Positions 17,295 to 29,840 of a DNA stretch of 64,000 nt are shown one piece after another. Position 1 is the stretch's first letter. Every line of letters starts with the position of its first letter. Origin of the DNA: Eriocheir sinensis (lineage: Eukaryota > Arthropoda > Malacostraca > Decapoda > Varunidae); assembly GCF_024679095.1 (NCBI RefSeq), contig NW_026111206.1, positions 224,253 through 288,252 on the forward strand, in the 5' to 3' direction. The notes below the pieces were generated by a model. That model was not told where the DNA came from and ran no database searches. It saw nothing but the letters and a program-made list of their open reading frames with translations. The position numbers were made by a program, and so were the translations under genes.

Positions 17295-19824
17295 TATATC
17301 TATTTTCACACAAATTTAATTACTTTTGTGTATTTTTGCATATAGTTTTATATAAATTTGTATTTTGTATATTTATAATTATACAATACACATTCTTTTA
17401 TTAGTATTTTGTTTATTTATTTTGATACGAGTTTACATTATTTTATGTGTATTTTGTATACCTTTTTTATACGTATTTACTTCATTTTATGTGTATTTTG
17501 TATATTTATTTTCATAGAAATCTACGTTATTTTATGTGTATTCGTATATATATTTTGAAAAAAATTTACATGGTTTTATATGTATTTTGCATATCTATTT
17601 CAATACAAATTTACCTTATTGTATGTGCATTTTGTATATTTATTTTAATACAAATTCAAATATTTTTTTTTATAAAAAATGCGTTATTTTATGGGTATTT
17701 TGCATCTTAATTTTCATACAAATTTACATTATTTTATTAATATTCTGTGTATTTATTTTGATACGATTTTATATTATTCTATTTGTGTTTTGTATATATT
17801 TTTTATACATATTTACATTATTTAATGTGTATTTTTTATATATATTTTATACAAATTTACGTTATTTTAAGTGTATTTGTTTATATATTTTCATTCAAAT
17901 TTACATTATTTATGTGTATTTTGTAAATGTATTTCAATACAAATTTACCTAATTTTATGTGTATTTTGTATATTTATTTTCATACAAATTAAAATTATTT
18001 TTGTGTATTTTTGTATATAGTTTTATACAAATTTAGGTGATTTTATGTGTATATTGTATATCTATTTTTATACAAATACACATTCTTTTATTGATATTTT
18101 GTTTATTTATTTTGACGCGAATTTACATTATTTAATGTGTATTTTATATATATATTTTTATACGTGTTTACATCATTTGATGTGTATTTTGTATATATAT
18201 TTCTATAGAAATCTACGTTGATTTATGAGTATTCGTATATAGATTTTGATATAAATTTACACTGTTTTATGTGTATTTTGCATTTTTTTTCAATACAAAT
18301 TTGCCTTATTGTATATGCATTTTGTATATTAATTTTAATACAAATTTAATTGTGCTATGTGTATTTTTGATATGTACTTTTATAAAATTATGCTTTATTT
18401 TTTGTGTATTTTGCATTTTTATTTTCATACAAATTTACATTATTTTATTTATATTCTGTTTATTTTTTTAAAAACAATTTTACATTATTCTATGTGTATT
18501 TTATATATCATTTTTTATACGTATTTACTTAATTTTATGTGTATTTTGTATATATATATTTATAGAAATCTACGTTATTTTATGTGTATTCGTATATATA
18601 TTTTGAAACAAATTTACATTGTTTTATATGTATTTTTGCATATCTCTTTCAATACAAGTTTACCTTATTGTATGTGCATTTTGTATATTTATTTCAATAC
18701 AAATTTAAATATTTTATGTGTATTTTGGTATTTATATTTTTATAAGATATGCGCTTTTTGATGGGAATTTTGCATCTTTATTTTCATACAAATTTACATT
18801 ATTTTATTAATATTCGGTGTATTTATTTTGATACGATTTCACATTATTCTATTTGTTTTTTATATATATTTTGTTATACATATTTACGTTATTTAATGTG
18901 TATCTTGCATATATATTTCATACAAAATTATTATCTATTATTTATTTTCATACAAATACACATTCTTTTCATGATATTTTGTTTATTTATTTTGACACGA
19001 ATCTACCTAGATATGTATTTTGTATATATTTTTATACGTATTTACATAATTTCATGTGTATTTTGTATATATATTTCTATAGAAATCTACGTTATTTTAT
19101 GTGTATTCGTATATATATTTTGAAACAAATTTACTTTGTTTTATATGTATTTTTGAATATCTCTTTCAATACATATTTACCTTACTGTATATGCATTTTG
19201 TATATTTATTTCAATACAAATTTAAATATTTTATGTGTATTTTGGTATATATATTTTTATAAAAAATGCGCTTTTTTATGGGAATTTTGCATCTTTCTTT
19301 TCATACAAATTTACATTATTTTATTGATATTCTGTGTATTTATATTGATAGGATTTTACATTATTCTATTTCTTTTTTGTATATATTTTTTTATACACAT
19401 TTACATTATTTAATGTGTATCTTGCATATATATTTTATACAAATTTACGTTATTTTAAGTGTATTTGTTTATATATTTTCATTCAAATTTACATTATTCT
19501 ATGTGTATTTTGTATATGTATTTCAATACAAATTTACCTAATTTTATGTGTATTTTGTATATTTCTTTTCATACAAATTTTAAATATTTTTGTGTATTTT
19601 TGTATATAGTTTTATACAAATTTAGGTTATTTTATGTATGCATTTACATTATTTAATGTGTGTTTTGTATATATATTTTTATGCAAATTTACTTTATTTT
19701 ATGTGCATTTTTGAACATATATTTTTTTAGAAATTTGCGTTAATTTATGTGTATTTGTATATGTTTTCTCATACAAATTTACATTATTTTATTGCTATTT
19801 TGTTTATTTATTTTGATACGAATG
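17295..19824 (+). repeat. 45-bp satellite block, T-rich top strand
   Basis: The stretch from about 17,290 to 18,900 is the mirror of 41,350-43,160. Shared rare words include TTTTATACGTGTTTACATC near 18,160 and the TTTTTTAAAAACAATTTTAC unit near 18,475. The later part resembles 25.0-27.1 kb (unit GCGCTTTTTTATGGG near 19,266). Ends abruptly at GATACGAATG/AAAAAAGATATAC. No gene is seen. Confidence 0.91.
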
Positions 19825-20594
19825 AAAAAAGATATACAAAATATACTTAAAATAAACTAAATTTGTATTGAAATATATATACAAAATACATAAAATAATG
19901 TAAATTTGTATCAAAATATTTTAACAGATGCGCATATAATAACGTAAATTTGTTTTAAAATATACAAAATACACATTAAATAATGTAAATATGTATAAAA
20001 AAAATATATACAAAACAAATAGAATAATGTAAAATCGTATCAAAATAAATACACAGAATATTAATAAAACAATGAAAATTTGTATGAAAATAAAGATGCA
20101 AAATACCCATTAAATAACGCATTTTTTATAAAAATATATATACCAAAATACACATGAAAAAATTAATTTGTATTAAAATAAATATTCAAAATACACATAC
20201 AATAAGGTAAATCTGTATTGAAATAGATATGCAAAATACATATAAAATAATGTAAATTTGTTTCAAAATATATATACGAATACACATAAAATAACGTAGA
20301 TTTGTATAAAAATATATATACAAAATACACATAAAATGAGGTAAATACGTATAAGAAAATGTCTACAAAATACACATAAAATAATGTAAATTCATATCAA
20401 AATAAATAAACAAAATACCAATAAAAGAATGTGTATTTGTATAAATATAAATATACAAAATACACATAAAATAACGTAAATTTGTATAAAACTATACAAA
20501 AAGACACAGAAGTAATTAAATTCGTATGAAAATAGATATACAAAATATAGATAAAATAAGCTAAATTTGAATTGAAATGTATATACAAAATACA
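19825..20594 (-). repeat. 45-bp satellite block, A-rich top strand
   Basis: About 17 reverse monomers, close to one full higher-order cycle. The order resembles 44,740-45,100 and 37,740-38,240. It runs up to the inverted fragment and (TA)n tract that start at 20,595. No gene is seen. Confidence 0.9.
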
Positions 20595-20796
<202 letters not shown>

Positions 20797-21862
20797 GTGT
20801 AAATTCGTTTCAAAATATTTTTAACAAATACACATATAATAACGTAAATTTGTAAAAAAATATATAAACAAAATACACATTAAGTAAGGTAAATACGTAT
20901 AAAAAAATATATTTACAAAATACACAAATAATCATGTCATTCGTATCAAAATAAATAAGCAAAAAACTAATTAAATAATGTAAATTTGTATGAGAAAACA
21001 TAAACAAAATACACATAAAATAACGTTTTAAGTTTCTATAAATGCAAATAAAATTAGTTTGCATAAAAAATATATACAAAACACACATTATATAATGTAA
21101 ACGAGTATAAAAATATGTATACAAAATACCTATGAAATAATCTAAATTCGTATCGAGTTAAATTAAGAAAATAACAATAAAATAATGTAATTTTGGATGA
21201 AAATATATATAAAAAACACACATAAAATAACCTAAATACAAATACAAATATACACATTTAATAATTTAAAATTGAATGAAATAAATATACAAAATAAACA
21301 TAAAATAAGGTAAATTTGTAATAAAATATATGTAAGAATACACATAAAATAATATCAATTTGTATGAAAATATATATACAAATACACATAAAATAACATG
21401 AATTTGTATAAAATTTGTTTCAAAATATATACGAATACACACATAAAATAACGTAAATTTTATGAAAATGTATATATAAAATACATAAAATATTTAAATA
21501 CGTAGAAAATATATATACAAAATACACATAAAATAATGTAAATTCGTAAAAATTAAATACACAAATTCCAATAAAAGAATGTATATTTGTAGGAAAATAT
21601 ATACAAAAAACAAATAAAATAACTAAAATTTGTATAAAAATATATACAAAAATACACAAAAATGATTTAAATTTGTTTGAAAATAGATATGCAAAATACA
21701 CATAAAGTTAGGCAAATTTGTATTGAAATACATATACAAAACTCACATAAAATAATGTAAATTTGTATGAAAATATATAAACAAATACATATAAAATAAC
21801 GTAAATTTGGATAAAATATATATATACAAAATATACATTAAATATTTTAAATATGTATAAAA
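20797..21862 (-). repeat. 45-bp satellite block, A-rich top strand
   Basis: Reverse monomers homologous to about 600-1,741 in the same orientation, and to 30,790-31,344 near the right end. Shared markers are the ACGTTTTAAGTTTCTATAA unit near 21,022 and the AACATGAATTTGTATAAAA unit near 21,400. Runs into junction A copy 4. No gene is seen. Confidence 0.92.
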
Positions 21863-21881
21863 ATATATTATATTATATATA
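21863..21881. repeat. Palindromic orientation-switch junction (type A, copy 4)
   Basis: The 19 bp are identical to those at 1,742 and 31,345, with the same flanks. This is the left boundary of the best-preserved superblock. Confidence 0.9.
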
Positions 21882-24800
21882 TTTTTATTGATATTTGCGT
21901 TATTTATGTGTATTTTGTATATGTTTTCTAATAGAAATTTACATTATTTTATTGGTACTTTGTCTATTTTTTTTATACGAATTACATGATTATTTGTGTA
22001 TTTTGTAATTTTTTTATACGTATTTACATTATTTAATGTGTATTTTGTTTATATATTTTTATACAAATTTACGTTATTATATGTGTATTTGTATAAGTAT
22101 TTTGATACAAATTTACATTATTTTATGTATTTTGTATATATATTTCAATTCAAATTTAGCTTATTTTATGTGTATTTTGAATATCTATTTATTTTAATAC
22201 AAAATCAAATATTTTATGTTTTTTCGTATATATATTTAAAAAAAATGCGTTATTTTATGGGTATTTTGCATCTTAATTTTCATACAAATTTACATTATTT
22301 TATTAATATTTTCTGTATTTATTTTGATACGATTTTACATTATTTTATTTGTGTTTTGTATATATTTTTTTATACATATTTATATTATTTAATGTGTTTT
22401 TTGTATATATATTTGATACAAACTTACGTTATTTTAAGTCTATATGTTTATATTTTCATTCAAATTTACATTATTTTATGTGTATTTTGTATATGTATTT
22501 CAATACAAATTTACCTAATTTTATGTTTTTTGTATATTTATTTTCATACAAGTTTAAATTATTTTTGTGTATTTTTGTTTATAGTTTTATACAAATTTAG
22601 GTTATTTTATGCGTATTTTGTATATCTATTTTCATACAAATACACATTTTTTCATGATATTTTGTTTATTTATTTTGACACGAATTAACATTATTTAATG
22701 TGTATTTTGTATATATATTTTTATACGTATTTACATTATTTCAAGTGTATTTTGTATATATATTTCTATAGAAATCTGCGTTATTTTATGTGTATTCGTA
22801 TATATATTTTGAAACAAATTTACATTGTTTTATGTGTATTTTGCATATTTTTTCAATACAAATTTACCTTATTGTATGTACATTTTGTATATTAATTTTA
22901 ATACAAATTTGACTAATCTATGTGTATTTTTGTATATGTATTTTTATAAAAATATGCTTTATTTTATGGGTATTTTGCATCTTTATTTTCATACAAATTT
23001 ACATTATTTTATTGATATTCTGTGTATTTATTTTGATATGATTTTACATTATTCTATGTGTATTTTGTATATATATTTTATATAAAATGTATTTGTGTTC
23101 ATTTCATACAAATCTACATTATTTGATGTGTTTTTTATACATGTATTTAAATACAAATTTAACTAGTTATATGTGTATTTTGTATATCTATTTTGTATGT
23201 ATATTTTCATAGAAATTTACTCTATTTTATGAGTATTCGTATATATATTTTGATACAAATTTACATTATTAATGTGTATTTTGCATATCTATTTCAATAC
23301 AAATTTACTTTATTGTACGTGCATTTTGTATATTTATTTTAATACAAATTTTATTATTTTATATGTATTTTTGTATATATATTTTTATGCAAATATGCGT
23401 TATTATATGGATATTTTGCATCTTTATTTTCATACAAATTTACATTATTTTATTTATATTCTCTTTATTTATTTTGATACGATTTAACATTATTCTATGT
23501 GTTTTTTGTATATATTTTTTTATACATATTTACATTATTTAATGTTCATTTTGTATATATATTTTATCCAAATTTACATTATTTTATGTGTATTTGTTTA
23601 TATATTTTCATACATATTTACATTATTTTATGTGTTTTTTGTACATATATTTTTCTACGTATTTAAATTATTTTATGTGTATTTTGTATATACATTTTCA
23701 TAAAAAAATTACGTTATTTTATTGTGTGTATAAGTATATATTTTGATATAAATTTTATACAAATTCATGTTATTTAATGTGTATTTGTATATATATTTTC
23801 ATACAAATTTTTTTTATTTTATGTGTATTTTTTCATATATTTCATTACAAATTTACCTTATTTTATGTTTATTTTGTATATTTATTTCATTCAATTTTAA
23901 ATTATTTTATGTGTATATTTGTATTTGTATTTAGGTTATTTTATGTGTATTTTGTATATATATTTTCATCCAAAATTACATTATTTTATTGGTATTTCTT
24001 AATTTAATTCGATACGAATTTAGATTATTTCATAGGTATTTTGTATACATATTTTTATACTCATTTACATTATCTAATGTGTGTTTTGTATATATATTTT
24101 TATGCAAATTTATTTAATGTTCATTTTTGTACATATATTTTTATAGAAATCTGCGTTATTTTATGTATATAGTTTTATATAAATTTACGTTATTTTATGT
24201 GCATTTTGTATATTTATATTTATACAAATACACATTCTTTTATTGGTATATTGTTTATTTACATTTATACGAATTTACATTATTTTATGTGTATTTTGTA
24301 TACATTTTTTTATACGTATTTACTTAATTTTATGAGTATTTTGTATATGTATTTTTATGGAAATCTACGTTATTTTATGTGTATTCGTATATATATTTTG
24401 AAACAAATTTACATTATTTTATATGTATTTTGCATATCTATTTCAATACAAATTTATCTTATTGTATGTGCATTTTGTATATTTATTTTAATACAAGTTC
24501 AAATATTTTATGTGTATTTTGGTATCAATAATTTTATAAAAAATGCGTTATTTTATAGGTATTTTGCATCTTAATTTTCATTTTATATGAACTTTGTATA
24601 TATATTTTTATACGCTTTTACATTATTTAATATTTATTTTGAATATATATTTTTATACAGATTCATGGTATTTTATGTGTATTTGTATATATATTTTCAT
24701 ATAAATTTACATTATTTTATGTGTATTTTGTACATATATTTTATTACAAATCTACCTTATTTTATGTTTATTTTGTATGTGTATTTAGTATATTTATATT

Positions 24801-25416
24801 TATCCAAATACACATTCTTTTATTGGTATTTTGTTTATTTATTTTAATTCGAATTTACATTATTTTATGTGTATTTTGTATACATTTTTTTATACGTATT
24901 TCCTTAATTTTATGTGTATTTTGTATATATATTTTTATAGAAATCTACGTTTTTTTATTTGTATTCGTATATATATTTTGAAACAAATTTACATTGTTTT
25001 ATATGTATTTTTGCATATCTCTTTCAATACAAATTTACCTTATTGTATGTGCATTTTGTATATTTATTTCAATACAAATTTAAATATTTTATGTGTATTT
25101 TGGTATATATATTTTTATAAGAAATGCGCTATTTTATGGGAATTTTGCATCTTTATTTTCATACAAATTTACATTATTTTATTAATATTCGGTGTATTTA
25201 TTTTGATACGATTTTACATTATTCTATTTGTTTTTTGTATATACTTTTTTATACATATTTACATTATTTAATGTGTATCTTGCATATATATTTTATACAA
25301 ATTTATTATCTATTATCTATTTTCATACAAATACACATTCTTTTCATGATATTTTGTTTATTTATTTTGACACGAATTTACATTATTTGATATGTATTTT
25401 GTATATATATTTTTAT
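21882..25416 (+). repeat. 45-bp satellite superblock, T-rich top strand
   Basis: Forward monomers with landmark units near 22,246, 22,955, 23,396 and 24,545. The intervals (about 710, 440 and 1,150 bp) equal those at 31,731, 32,446, 32,887 and 34,038. Beyond 24,575 it carries a deletion fusion (CATCTTAATTTTCATTTTATATGAAC) that is found mirrored at 46,862. This ties the 21.9-27.8 kb region to 44.75-49.67 kb. Interrupted at 25,417 by the retrotransposon. No satellite-derived gene is credible. Confidence 0.94.
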
Positions 25417-25417
25417 T

Positions 25418-26365
25418 CTATCTATTAACAGTGGTGTCCCACAGGGTTCTGTCCTATCTCCCACTCTTTTTCTGTTGTTCATTGATGATCTTCTTTCCAA
25501 AACGAACTGTCCTATCCATTCCTACGCCGATGATTCCACTCTGCATTATTCAACTTCTTTTAATAGAAGACCCACCCTTCAGGAACTTAACGACTCAAGG
25601 CTGGAGACTGCAGAACGCTTAGCCTCAGACCTTACTATTATTTCCGATTGGGGCAAGAAGAACCTGGTGTCCTTCAACGCCTCAAAAACACAGTTTCTCC
25701 ACCTATCCACTCGACACAATCTTCCAAACAACTATCCCCTATTCTTTGACAACACCCAGCTATCACCTTCCTCAACACTAAACATTCTCGGTCTATCCTT
25801 AACTCAAAATCTCAACTGGAAACTTCATATCTCATCTCTTACTAAATCAGCTTCCTCGAGGCTGGGCGTTTTGTACCGTCTCCGCCAGTTCTTCTCCCCT
25901 GCACAGTTGCTGTCCATATACAGGGGCCTTGTCCGCCCTCGTATGGAGTATGCATCTCATGTGTGGTGGGGCTCCACTCACACAGCTCTTCTGGACAGAG
26001 TGGAGGCTAAGGCTCTTCGTCTCATCAGCTCTCCTCCTCATACTGATAGTCTTCTACCTCTTAAATTCCGCCGCAATGTTGCCTCTCTTTCTATCTTCTA
26101 TCGATATTTCCACGCTGACTGCTCTTCTGAACTTGCTAACTGCATGCCTCCCCCCCTCCCGCGGCCCCGCTGCACTAGACTTTCTACTCATGCTCATCCC
26201 TATACTGTCCAAACCCCTTATGCAAGAGTTAACCAGCATCTTCACTCTTTCATCCCTCACGCTGGTAAACTCTGGAACAATCTTCCTTCATCTGTATTTC
26301 CTCCTGCCTACGACTTAAACTCTTTCAAGAGGAGGGTATCAGGACACCTCCCCTCCCGAAACTGA
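25418..26365 (+). CDS. Reverse transcriptase C-terminal fragment of a LINE (partial, not functional)
   Basis: This frame is open for 315 codons and a TGA stop, beginning inside the element because the 5' end is missing; no native start codon exists. Seen in order: SGVPQGSVLSP (RT motif 4, codons 5-15), the catalytic YADD box (codons 36-39), a KTQFLHLS segment (about codon 90), LNILGLSL (about codon 121), then the thumb and connection region with RPRMEYA (about codon 173) and a C-terminal LWNNLP stretch typical of Jockey/CR1-type ORF2 proteins. The upstream fingers domain, with the first catalytic Asp, and the APE endonuclease are absent. There is no frameshift or internal stop, which points to a fairly young insertion. 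The intact enzyme would reverse-transcribe its own RNA at a nicked target, but this fragment cannot. Confidence 0.95.
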   Translation, partial: LSINSGVPQGSVLSPTLFLLFIDDLLSKTNCPIHSYADDSTLHYSTSFNRRPTLQELNDSRLETAERLASDLTIISDWGKKNLVSFNASKTQFLHLSTRHNLPNNYPLFFDNTQLSPSSTLNILGLSLTQNLNWKLHISSLTKSASSRLGVLYRLRQFFSPAQLLSIYRGLVRPRMEYASHVWWGSTHTALLDRVEAKALRLISSPPHTDSLLPLKFRRNVASLSIFYRYFHADCSSELANCMPPPLPRPRCTRLSTHAHPYTVQTPYARVNQHLHSFIPHAGKLWNNLPSSVFPPAYDLNSFKRRVSGHLPSRN

Positions 26366-26475
26366 CCTATCTTTCGGCCACCTCTTTGGATTCTTTTTAG
26401 GAGCAGTGAGTAGCGGGCTTTTTTTTTTTATTAATGTTTGCTTTTTGTGTGCCCTTGAACTGTCTCCTTTGCTGT
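26366..26475 (+). other. LINE 3' untranslated region
   Basis: The 110 bp between the ORF stop and the poly(A) contain a run of ten or more T near 26,419 and end in CTGTCTCCTTTGCTGT. No AATAAA signal is visible before the tail. The layout fits a non-LTR element whose own 3' end is used for target-primed reverse transcription. Confidence 0.85.
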
Positions 26476-26498
26476 AAAAAAAAAAAAAAAAAAAAAAA
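26476..26498 (+). repeat. LINE poly(A) tail
   Basis: A run of A ends the element; 24 A are visible and the last one can be assigned to the satellite target ACGTATTTAC. The uninterrupted tail suggests little decay since insertion. Confidence 0.92.
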
Positions 26499-29400
26499 AC
26501 GTATTTACATAATTTCATATGTATTATGTATATATATTTCTATAGAAATCTACTTTATTTTATGTGTATTCGTATATATATTTTGAAACAAATTTACATT
26601 GTTTTATATGTACTTTTGAATATCTCTTTCAATACAAATTTACCTTACTGTATATGCATTTTGTATATTTATTTCAATACAAATTTAAATATTTTATGTG
26701 TATTTTGGTATATATATTTTTATAAAAAATGCGATAATTTTTGGGAATTTTGCATCTTTATTTTCATACAAATTTACATTATTTTATTGATATTTTGTGT
26801 ATTTATTTTGATACGATTTTACATTATTCTATTTGTTTTTTGTATATATTTTTTTATACACATTTACATTATTTAATGTGTATCTTGCATATATATTTTA
26901 TACAAATTTACGTTATTTTAAGTGTATTTGTTTATATATTTTCATTCAAATTTACATTATTTGATGTGTATTTTTTATATGTATTTCCATACAAATTTAC
27001 CTAATTTTATGTGTATTTTGTATATTTCTTTTCAAACAAATTTAAATTATTTTTGTGTATTTTTGTATATAGTTTTATTCAAATTTAGGTTATTTTATGT
27101 ACGCATTTACATTATTTAGTGTGTGTTTTGTATATATATTTTATGCTAATTTACTTTATTTTATGTGCATTTTGTACATATATTTTATAGAAATTTGCGT
27201 TATTTGTATATGTTTTCTCATACAAATTTACATTATTTTATTGCTATTTTGTTTATTTATTTTGATACGAATTACATGATTATATGTGTATTTTGTACAT
27301 ATTTTTTATACGTATTTACATTACTTAATGAGTATTTTGTTTATATATTTTTAAACAAATCTACGTTATTATATGTATTTGTATAAATATTTTGATACAG
27401 ATTTACATTATTTTATGTATTTTGTATGTACATTTCAATTCAAATTTAGCTTATTTTAGCTGTATTTTGTATATATATTTTCATACAAATTTAATAACTT
27501 CTGTGTATTTTTGTATATAGTTTTATACAAATTTACGATATTTTATGTGTATTTTGTATATTTATATTTATAAAATACACTTTCTATTACTGGTATTTTG
27601 TTTATTTATTTTGATACGATTTTTATGTGTATTTTGTATTCATTTTTTTATACGTATTTACTTCATTTTATGTGTATTTTGAATATATTTTTATAGAAAT
27701 CAACGTTATTTTATGTGTATTCGTATATATATTTTGAAACAAATTTACATTGTTTTATATGTATTTTGCATATCTATTTCGATACAAATTTACCTTACAG
27801 TATGTGCATTTTTTATATTTATTTTAATACAAATTTTAATATTTTATGTGTATTTTGGTATATATATTTTTATAAAAAATGCGTTATTTTATGGCTATTT
27901 TGCATCTTTATTTTCATACAAATTTACATTATTTTATTAATATTCTGTGTATTTATTTTGATACGATTTTATATTATTCTATTTGTGTTTTGTATATATT
28001 TTTTTTATACATATTTACATTATTTAATTAGTATTTTGTATATATATTTGATACAAATTTACGTTATTTTAAGTGTATATGTTTATATATTTTCATTCAA
28101 ACTTCCATTATTTTATGTGTATTTTGTATATGTATTTCAATACAAATTTACCTAATTTTATGTGGATTTTGTATATTTATTTTCATACAAATTTAAATTA
28201 TTTTTGTGTATTTTTGTATATAGTTTTATACAAACTTAGGTTATTTTATGAGTATTTTGTATATCTATTTTCATACAAATACACATTCTTTTATTGATAT
28301 TTTGTTTATTTATTTTGACGAGAATTTAAATTATTTAATGTGTATTTTGTATATATATTTTTATACGTATTTACATCATTTCATGTGTATTTTGTATATA
28401 TATTTCTATAGAAATCTACGTTATATTATGTGTATTCGTATATAGATTTTTAAACAAATTTACACTTTTATGTGTATTTTGCATATTTTTTCAATACAAA
28501 TTTACCTTATTGTATATGCATTTTGTATATTAATTTTAATACAAATTTAATTATTCTATGTGTATTTTTGTATATGTATTTTTATAAAAATATGCTTTAT
28601 TTTATGGGTATTTTGCATCATTATTTTCATACAAATTTACGTTATTTCATTGATATTCTGCTCATTCATTTTGATACGATTTGACATTATTCTATGTGTA
28701 TTTTGTAAATATTTTTCATACAAATTTACGTTATTTTATGTGTATTTGTTTATACATTTTGACACAAATTTACAATATTTTATGGGTATTTTGTATATAT
28801 ATTTCAAAAGAAATTTACCTAGTTTGATGTGTATTTTGAATATCTATTTTCATACAAACTCAAATTATTTTTATGTATTTTTGTATATATTTCAATACAA
28901 ATTTTAGTTATGTTATGTGTATTTTGTAAATCTATTTTCATTCAAATATATATCATTTTATTGGTATTTTGTTGATTTATATTGATACGAATTTACATTA
29001 TTTTATATGTACTTTTTATATATATTTTATACGCATTTACATTATTTAATATTTATTTTGAATATATAATTTTATACAAATTCATGGTATTTTATGTGTA
29101 TTTGTATATATATTTTCATATAAATTTACATTATTCTATGTGTATTTTGTTCATATATTTCATTACAAATTTACCTTATTTTATGTTTATTTTGTATGTG
29201 TATTTTGTACATTTATATTTATACACGTTTACTCATACAAATTTATATTATTTTATTGGTATTTTGTTTATTTATTTTGATACGAATTACATGATTATAT
29301 GTGTATTTTGTACACATTTTTTTATACGTATTTGCATTATTTAATGTGTATTTTGTTTATATATTTTCATACAAATTTACGTTATTATATGTGTATTTGT

Positions 29401-29818
29401 ATAAATATTTTCATACCAATTTACTTTATTTCATGTATTTTGTATATATATTTCAATTCAAATTTAGCTTATTTTGTGTGTTTTGTATATATTTTCATAC
29501 AAATTTAATTACTTCTGTGTATTTTTTATATAGTTTTATATAAATTTACGTTATTTTATGTGTATTTTGTATATTTATATTTATACAAATACACATTCTT
29601 TTATTGGTATTTTGTTTATTTATTTTGATACGAATTTACATTATTTTATGTGTATTTTGTATACATTTTTTATACGTATTTACTTCATTTTATGTGTATT
29701 TTGTATATATATTTTTATAGAAATCTACGTTATTTTATGTGTATTCGTATACATATTTTGAAACAAATTTACATTGCTTTATATGTATTTTGCATATCTA
29801 TTTCAATACAAATTTACC
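26499..29818 (+). repeat. 45-bp satellite block, T-rich top strand, with the clearest 16-unit cycle
   Basis: The satellite resumes exactly where it was split. One full higher-order cycle can be read from the CACTTTCTATTACTGG unit near 27,579 to the CACATTCTTTTATTG unit near 28,285. It is about 706 bp and 16 monomers long. Unit order: TACTTC, TCTACG/TATTCG, CATTGTTTTATATG, CCTTACAGTATGTGC, TTTTGG, TGCGTT/TTTTGCATC, ATTAATATTCTGTG, ATTCTATTTGTG, and so on. The part to about 27,800 mirrors 44,750-46,040. Ends at junction B. No gene is seen. Confidence 0.94.
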
Positions 29819-29840
29819 TTATTGTACATATAAAACAATG
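29819..29840. repeat. Orientation-switch junction (type B, copy 2)
   Basis: TTATTGTACATATAAAACA, as at 3,681. The T-rich CCTTATTGTA unit is cut and joined to the A-rich CATATAAAACAATG unit. Confidence 0.88.

Larger units (their letters stand above)
25417..26498 (+). mobile_element. 5'-truncated non-LTR retrotransposon (LINE) insertion
   Basis: Base composition changes abruptly to ordinary GC content. The element holds the C-terminal half of a reverse transcriptase ORF, a 3' UTR of about 110 bp and a poly(A) tail, all on the + strand. It lacks the endonuclease and the first RT motifs, so it is a 5'-truncated copy unable to move by itself. The ends come from empty paralogues near 46,040 (inverted) and 52,815: GTATATATATTTTTAT joins ACGTATTTACATAATTTC there, whereas here 1,082 bp lie between them. 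No target-site duplication is visible, which is unusual. The RT type is Jockey/CR1-like. A decapod source is inferred from resemblance, not from a search. Confidence 0.95.

Noticed and set aside
21996..22688. 230-codon open frame and other long frames (for example 35,354-35,965, 13,686-14,294, 37,103-37,654, 62,222-62,755) as genes
   Set aside because: They are translations of the 45-bp satellite, with 15-residue periodicity, overlapping alternatives in other frames, no recognisable domain, and copies in every block.
25847..26260. Antisense and alternate-frame ORFs within the LINE (25,847-26,041, 25,929-26,318, 26,054-26,260)
   Set aside because: They overlap the clear reverse transcriptase frame and show no domain of their own.
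27579..28285. CRISPR-like regular spacing of short repeats
   Set aside because: The units are contiguous 45-bp monomers without unique spacers, no cas genes are present, and the retrotransposon indicates an animal genome.
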